A model generated the notes under the pieces. The model did not search any database. It saw only the letters and a program-made list of their open reading frames with translations, and had not been told where the DNA came from. From NCBI GenBank assembly GCA_017453085.1, contig JAFTKV010000192.1, forward strand, positions 1 to 6,471: a stretch of 6,471 bases of DNA, written 5' to 3'. This document shows positions 5,478-6,471 of this stretch, in pieces (position 1 is the stretch's first letter; every line of letters begins with the position of its first letter). Origin of the DNA: Clostridia bacterium (GTDB taxonomy: Bacteria; Bacillota; Clostridia; Oscillospirales; CAG-272). A program made the translations under genes and the position numbers.

Positions 5478-5804
5478 TCAGAACATCTCTATGAGAAAAT
5501 TCACCGGCATCTCTACGGGCTCGTAACGCTTGGTTTTCGGATTGACATCTACCCAATATTCGAAGTGATGGCGGTTGCGCCCTTTATGGTGCATCCACGC
5601 CAGCGAATAGCCGATGTCCTCCCGTTCCGCTTCGTTGGGACTGCGCTGCCCCTGATAGTAGCGTGCGCCTTTCCAGAACTCTGTAGGGCTGTATTTGGAC
5701 AGATCGTGGAACAATCCCTGCCAGCCAATACCCGCCTTGAAGCAGTGGACAATCACCTTGTGGCGATGTCTGGTGATGGTTCGAAAATGCTTGAATGCTG
5801 CCAT
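5478..5804 (-). CDS. DUF5662-like protein, truncated by an in-frame TGA at codon 109
   Basis: This is the N-terminal 108 residues of a protein that resembles the DUF5662 family (function unknown). His/Asp-rich motifs recall a metal-binding HD-like site: HRHKVIVHCFKAG (13-25), FHDLSKYSPTEFW (32-44), MHHKGRNRHHFEYW (71-84). The frame meets TGA at 5478-5480 just after FLIEMF, where I recall relatives reading EMVCDR, so the stop probably replaces a Cys codon. The frame then continues (5262-5477). Either the gene is newly broken, the base is an error, or TGA is read through. Its ATG overlaps the preceding gene's TGA by one base (TGATG), so it is translationally coupled; no good Shine-Dalgarno is seen. 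It is third in the - strand operon. Even the truncated form keeps the His-rich motifs. Confidence 0.75.
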   Translation of the reverse strand: MAAFKHFRTITRHRHKVIVHCFKAGIGWQGLFHDLSKYSPTEFWKGARYYQGQRSPNEAEREDIGYSLAWMHHKGRNRHHFEYWVDVNPKTKRYEPVEMPVNFLIEMF

Positions 5805-6091
5805 CAGTCACACCGCTCGGAGGAATTGCTCCTCTTCCTTTGATCTGCATCAATGGCCGCGTTCTGCTCTCGGGTGATCATGCGGCGATAGATCACCGTC
5901 AGGATCGCTTCGGCAAGCACCGTGACGCAAAAGACGCAGAGCATCCATTTGGTAATATCGTTGTCAATAAACGACATGGCGCGGTTGTAGCGGTCTACCA
6001 CGAAAAAGGTCAGCATGGTCACCGCCAGCACGATATTGATATGGGGCAGTACGTTCAGCAGATACTGCAAAAGCTTTTTACTTTTCTTCAT
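5804..6091 (-). CDS. Small two-helix membrane protein of the NAGPA operon (95 aa)
   Basis: This protein of unknown function has 95 residues. A basic start (MKKSKK) precedes helix 1 at about 12-34. A conserved-looking loop, VDRYNRAMSFIDNDITKW (about 33-50), leads to helix 2 at about 49-70, and a polar, charged tail follows. Both ends are predicted to be inside. The frame is open to 6130, but ATG 6091 is chosen because GAGG (6104-6101) lies ten bases upstream and overlaps the stop of the glycosidase gene; the longer form would overlap that gene. It starts 11 bases after the glycosidase stop, and its own stop overlaps the DUF5662 start. I have the impression that such proteins recur beside NAGPA-type genes in Clostridia; this is recollection, not a search result. 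Confidence 0.8.
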   Translation of the reverse strand: MKKSKKLLQYLLNVLPHINIVLAVTMLTFFVVDRYNRAMSFIDNDITKWMLCVFCVTVLAEAILTVIYRRMITREQNAAIDADQRKRSNSSERCD

Positions 6092-6102
6092 ACCGCCACA
6101 CC

Positions 6103-6471
6103 TCAATTCTTTTTGATCTCGCCAATACACACGATGTCGAACAGGTCACGCTGTCCTTCTCCGTTTTCCTCGCGCTCTTGGTCAACGCGGTACATCTCGC
6201 CGTTAAAGTAGGCCTGACAGCTGTCTCCGCCGTCCAGATTATAGGCTTGCTTGCAGCCCAGCTCGTTGTAGATCTGCGCGATCTGCGCCACGCGGACGCC
6301 CTGAGAGTCATCGGATCTGCCGTCTACCACCACCAGCGCATAATGCCCCGGTTCATAATAACCGATGGAGGCGCGTGGATGGCGTGCATCCACTACGTTG
6401 TGATCGTAGCTATCGTTGCTGAATTCTTTGATCATTCCGCCGTTATCGTCCAGCAATGCGGGACCAAACTC
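6103..6471 (-). CDS. Phosphodiester glycosidase (NAGPA domain), C-terminal part, 5' end outside the window
   Basis: The last 122 residues are visible, and the frame is open to the window edge; a TTG at 6456 is internal, not a start. The sequence matches the NAGPA / phosphodiester glycosidase domain (related to the mammalian mannose-6-phosphate uncovering enzyme; bacterial copies are often labelled exopolysaccharide biosynthesis proteins). Motifs are EFGPALL at the visible start, HPRASIGYYEPGHYALVVVDGR (a hallmark stretch, positions about 31-52) and the glycine-rich NLDGGDSCQAYFNGE near 77-91. Relatives often have DGGGSS where this has DGGDSC, a small departure. Bacterial members usually act outside the membrane after an N-terminal anchor, which cannot be seen here. 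It is first of the visible - strand genes, and its TGA (6105-6103) overlaps the ribosome site of the next gene. Confidence 0.9.
   Translation of the reverse strand, partial: EFGPALLDDNGGMIKEFSNDSYDHNVVDARHPRASIGYYEPGHYALVVVDGRSDDSQGVRVAQIAQIYNELGCKQAYNLDGGDSCQAYFNGEMYRVDQEREENGEGQRDLFDIVCIGEIKKN

Noticed and set aside
5478..5480. Use of a genetic code with TGA as a sense codon
   Set aside because: Several other genes in the window (46-residue frame, sigma factor, 95-residue protein, glycosidase) end at TGA in positions that fit their operon spacing and family ends. A single odd TGA does not support a different code.
6092..6130. Upstream extension of the 95-residue membrane protein to 6130
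   Set aside because: It would overlap the end of the phosphodiester glycosidase. The ATG at 6091 has a GAGG ribosome site and a typical basic start.
5565..6211. + strand frames at 5565-5843 and 5795-6211
   Set aside because: They lie opposite the DUF5662, membrane-protein and NAGPA genes, which have matching family motifs and operon spacing on the - strand.

Overview
The window looks like a chromosomal stretch from a low-to-moderate GC Gram-positive bacterium, most likely a gut-type member of the Clostridia (Bacillota). The evidence is four near-consensus housekeeping promoters with extended -10 boxes and 17-base spacers, strong GGAGG-type ribosome sites, U-tract terminators, and protein families common in that group (GH43, NAGPA-type phosphodiester glycosidase, DUF5662, PstS-like binding protein). 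The class assignment is inference. No rRNA, tRNA, CRISPR array, transposase or integrase is visible. The first 400 bases are clearly more AT-rich than the rest.

Left part, + strand. After a poorly coding edge (1-409), a four-helix membrane protein (410-916) sits alone between its own promoter and a bidirectional terminator. Next is a compact three-gene operon (promoter 995-1023): a 72-residue two-helix membrane protein, a 46-residue single-helix membrane protein, and a membrane-anchored PstS-like substrate-binding protein (1439-2410). No ABC transporter subunits accompany it.

Middle, + strand. A 537-residue protein (2585-4198) joins an ECF-type sigma factor to a roughly 360-residue C-terminal extension with winged-helix-like segments. 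A cytoplasmic GH43-type glycosidase follows (4291-5226). Both genes are preceded by near-identical copies of a ~64-base module: a perfect TTGACA-17-TATAAT promoter whose -10 and start point are overlapped by a long dyad. The copy before the sigma gene is followed within ~60 bases by a strong terminator, so it should yield a short transcript or an attenuated leader. The copy before GH43 reads straight into the gene. The repeated module suggests that the two genes are co-controlled.

Right part, - strand. This is a tight operon that enters from beyond the right edge: a phosphodiester glycosidase (C-terminal part only), a 95-residue two-helix membrane protein, and a DUF5662-like protein. The DUF5662 frame is broken by one in-frame TGA (5478-5480), but recognisable sequence continues in frame for 71 codons to a TAA that abuts a terminator. 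It is therefore either a very fresh pseudogene, a sequence error, or a readthrough/recoding site. Convergent transcription from GH43 and this operon meets at the terminator 5235-5259.
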